Shown here piece after piece: positions 62,362 through 64,000 of a DNA stretch of 64,000 nt (position 1 is the first letter of the stretch; the number at the start of each line of letters is the position of its first letter). This DNA comes from Peptostreptococcus faecalis (GTDB taxonomy: Bacteria > Bacillota > Clostridia > Peptostreptococcales > Peptostreptococcaceae), in contig NZ_OERU01000001.1 of NCBI RefSeq assembly GCF_900240845.1, positions 765,079-829,078 of the forward strand. The letters run 5' to 3'. The position numbers and the translations under genes were made by a program. Below the pieces are notes generated by a model. That model saw nothing but the letters and a program-made list of their open reading frames with translations. It did not search any database and was not told the DNA's origin.

Positions 62362-64000
62362 ATGACTAAAGAAAAAGCACAGATACAAAGTGAAGATTTC
62401 TTAATAGAGGGAATGACTTGCGCTGCATGTGCTAAATCTGCGGAGAGATCTTTGAAGAAAACTAAAGGTGTAGTTTCTGCAAGTGTAAATATAGCAACAG
62501 AAAAAGCTATTGTAGAATATGATTCTAATGTATGTGGAGTAGATGATTTACGTGCATCTATTGAAAAAGTTGGTTTTCATATGATTGAAAAGGACGAAGA
62601 AATAAGCGACAATAATGAATCGATGTTTAAGAGATTTCTTGTGGCGATTGTTTTTGCGGCGATATTATTTACTATCTCAATGGGGCCAATGGTTGGAATA
62701 CCACTGCCAAGCATAATATCTCCTACATTGAATCCTGTTAATTATGCTCTTATACAATTCATACTTGTAATACCAGTAATGGTAGCGGGGTCAAATTTTT
62801 ATGTCAATGGATTCAAATCACTTTTTCACTTGAGTCCTAATATGGATTCATTGGTAGCTGTATCGACATCAGCAGCATTTATATTTAGTGCTGTAAATAC
62901 TTTTAGGATGATGATGGATCCTGTTTTTTTAAATGAACTGGCTAGCACACATCATCACCTTCCATTATATTATGAAAGTGCTGCAATGATTATTGCATTG
63001 ATAATGCTAGGTAAATATTTTGAAGCTAGAAGTAAATCAAAGACTTCACAGGCAATTAAATCACTTATTGAATTGCAAGCTAAAACCGCAATAATTGAAA
63101 TCAATGGTGAGGAAAAAGAAATTCCTATAGAAGATGTAAACGTTGGAGATATAATAGTAGTAAAGCCAGGTCAAAAAATTCCAGTTGATGGGATAGTCAT
63201 TTCAGGTCTGAGCTCTGTGGATGAATCAATGCTTACTGGAGAAAGTATTCCTGTAGAAAAAAATGAAGGCGACAACGTAACTGGAGCAAGTGTAAATAAA
63301 AATGGATATTTAAAATTTAGAGCAGAAAAAATTGGTAGAGATACTGTTTTATCACAAATAATACTTTTAGTTGAAAATGCACAAAACAAGAAAGCGCCGA
63401 TCGCAAATCTAGCGGATGTTGTTTCTGGTATTTTTGTTCCTGTAGTAATGGCTATTGCCCTTCTTTCTGGATTATTGTGGTATTTCGTAGGAGGCGCTAC
63501 GTTTGAATTTTCACTTACTATTTTTGTTTCTGTTCTTGTAATAGCTTGTCCTTGTGCTCTGGGATTAGCTACGCCAACAGCTATTATGGTCGGAACAGGA
63601 AAGGGCGCTGAAAATGGTATTTTAATTAAAGGTGGAGACTCTCTTGAATCTGCACACAAAATAACAACAGTAGCTTTTGATAAAACAGGAACTATTACAA
63701 ATGGAAAACCAATTGTAACTGACTTTGAGGTGTCTAGCACCGAATTGTCTAATATAGAAATATTATCATTTGTAGCTTCAGCAGAATCTAAGTCAGAACA
63801 TCCATTAGCTGACTCTATAGTTGAATTTTCAAAGGATCAAAATAGCAACCTATTAGAAGTAGATTCTTTTGAAAGTATTACGGGAATGGGTTTAGAAGCG
63901 ACAGTTTCTGGAAAAAAAGTACTTATTGGCAACAAGAAGTTAATGGAAAAACATTCTATATCAAATTATAGTGATTTTTATGAAAAAGCTATTGAACTCG
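62362..64000 (+). CDS. copA: Copper-exporting P1B-type ATPase, 3' end outside window
   Basis: 546 residues are visible and the frame runs off the right edge. One N-terminal heavy-metal domain with [12 protein letters not shown] (residues 17-28), then membrane helices, an actuator domain with DESMLTGES near 289, the metal site CPC in VIACPCALG near 396 and the phosphorylation motif DKTGTIT near 440. It pumps Cu+ out of the cell. AGGAG precedes the ATG at 62362. A histidine-rich loop (HHH) between helices near 193 is a small oddity. The rest of the ATP-binding domain lies outside the window. Confidence 0.95.
   Translation, partial: MTKEKAQIQSEDFLIEGMTCAACAKSAERSLKKTKGVVSASVNIATEKAIVEYDSNVCGVDDLRASIEKVGFHMIEKDEEISDNNESMFKRFLVAIVFAAILFTISMGPMVGIPLPSIISPTLNPVNYALIQFILVIPVMVAGSNFYVNGFKSLFHLSPNMDSLVAVSTSAAFIFSAVNTFRMMMDPVFLNELASTHHHLPLYYESAAMIIALIMLGKYFEARSKSKTSQAIKSLIELQAKTAIIEINGEEKEIPIEDVNVGDIIVVKPGQKIPVDGIVISGLSSVDESMLTGESIPVEKNEGDNVTGASVNKNGYLKFRAEKIGRDTVLSQIILLVENAQNKKAPIANLADVVSGIFVPVVMAIALLSGLLWYFVGGATFEFSLTIFVSVLVIACPCALGLATPTAIMVGTGKGAENGILIKGGDSLESAHKITTVAFDKTGTITNGKPIVTDFEVSSTELSNIEILSFVASAESKSEHPLADSIVEFSKDQNSNLLEVDSFESITGMGLEATVSGKKVLIGNKKLMEKHSISNYSDFYEKAIEL

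Noticed and set aside
63171-63740. Minus-strand reading frame of 189 residues opposite copA
   Set aside because: The plus-strand frame carries all P-type ATPase motifs across this stretch; the minus frame is a shadow.
1-64000. CRISPR arrays, tRNA, rRNA and phage genes
   Set aside because: I looked for regularly spaced repeats, tRNA-like GTTCGANTC loops with CCA-side stems and phage motifs by eye and found none that hold up; a covariance or repeat-finder run would settle it.

Overview
The window is AT-rich, gene-dense chromosomal DNA from a low-GC Gram-positive anaerobe. Strong GGAGG-type ribosome binding sites, leaders of the lysine-riboswitch and T-box type, Na+-coupled amino-acid carriers and a giant 2-hydroxyacyl-CoA dehydratase-type activase point to the Clostridia, most likely the Peptostreptococcaceae; the family is an inference. 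I saw no rRNA, tRNA, CRISPR array, transposase or prophage genes. Most genes run on the plus strand in operons closed by clear hairpin/T-tract terminators.

Layout. 1-9.1 kb: end of an ABC-2 type permease, a lysine-riboswitch-controlled NhaC-family carrier, a two-component system, thioredoxin, an alanine:Na+ symporter and a phosphohexomutase. 9.1-13.8 kb: a YihY-type membrane protein (minus strand), then a five-gene operon with two glycosyltransferases of the TIGR04282/TIGR04283 type around a kinase-fold protein with an altered catalytic loop. 14-20.3 kb: YbaK-type editing protein, GAPDH and the 1432-residue activase. 20.3-24.2 kb: a HEPN-like (ApeA-like) protein, then a T-box-controlled amino-acid ABC importer. 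24.3-33.3 kb: probable eight-gene operon xpaC-telA-rRNA methyltransferase-lipoprotein-response regulator-kinase-MATE-PAP2. 33.6-37.4 kb: miaB, a lipoprotein and glnS.

37.6-40 kb holds a two-gene operon I consider the most unusual item: a RelA/SpoT-type nucleotidyltransferase with a long unknown C-terminus, followed by a MoaA-like protein that keeps the fold motifs and most expected GTP-contacting basic positions but has lost every iron-sulfur cysteine. 40-45 kb: phosphate:Na+ symporter, adenosine deaminase, Mrp ATPase, a small Sm-like protein, a NUDIX hydrolase and a GIY-YIG protein.

45.1-53.8 kb is a self-contained cassette: a YtrA-size GntR repressor with a near-perfect palindromic operator on its own promoter, an ABC ATPase, a permease, then three tandem copies of a two-gene unit (six-helix membrane protein plus membrane-anchored extracytoplasmic protein). 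It looks like an envelope-directed ABC system whose permease/sensor module was amplified by duplication.

53.9-64 kb: a DUF3810 protein, a split chromate-transporter pair, a long Sel1-repeat protein with CorA and a methyltransferase, typA, a small membrane protein and the start of a copper P-type ATPase that runs off the right edge. Two genes (telA and the 68-residue membrane protein) share an odd start region: a strong Shine-Dalgarno sequence separated from the start codon by a small hairpin that would restore normal spacing when folded.
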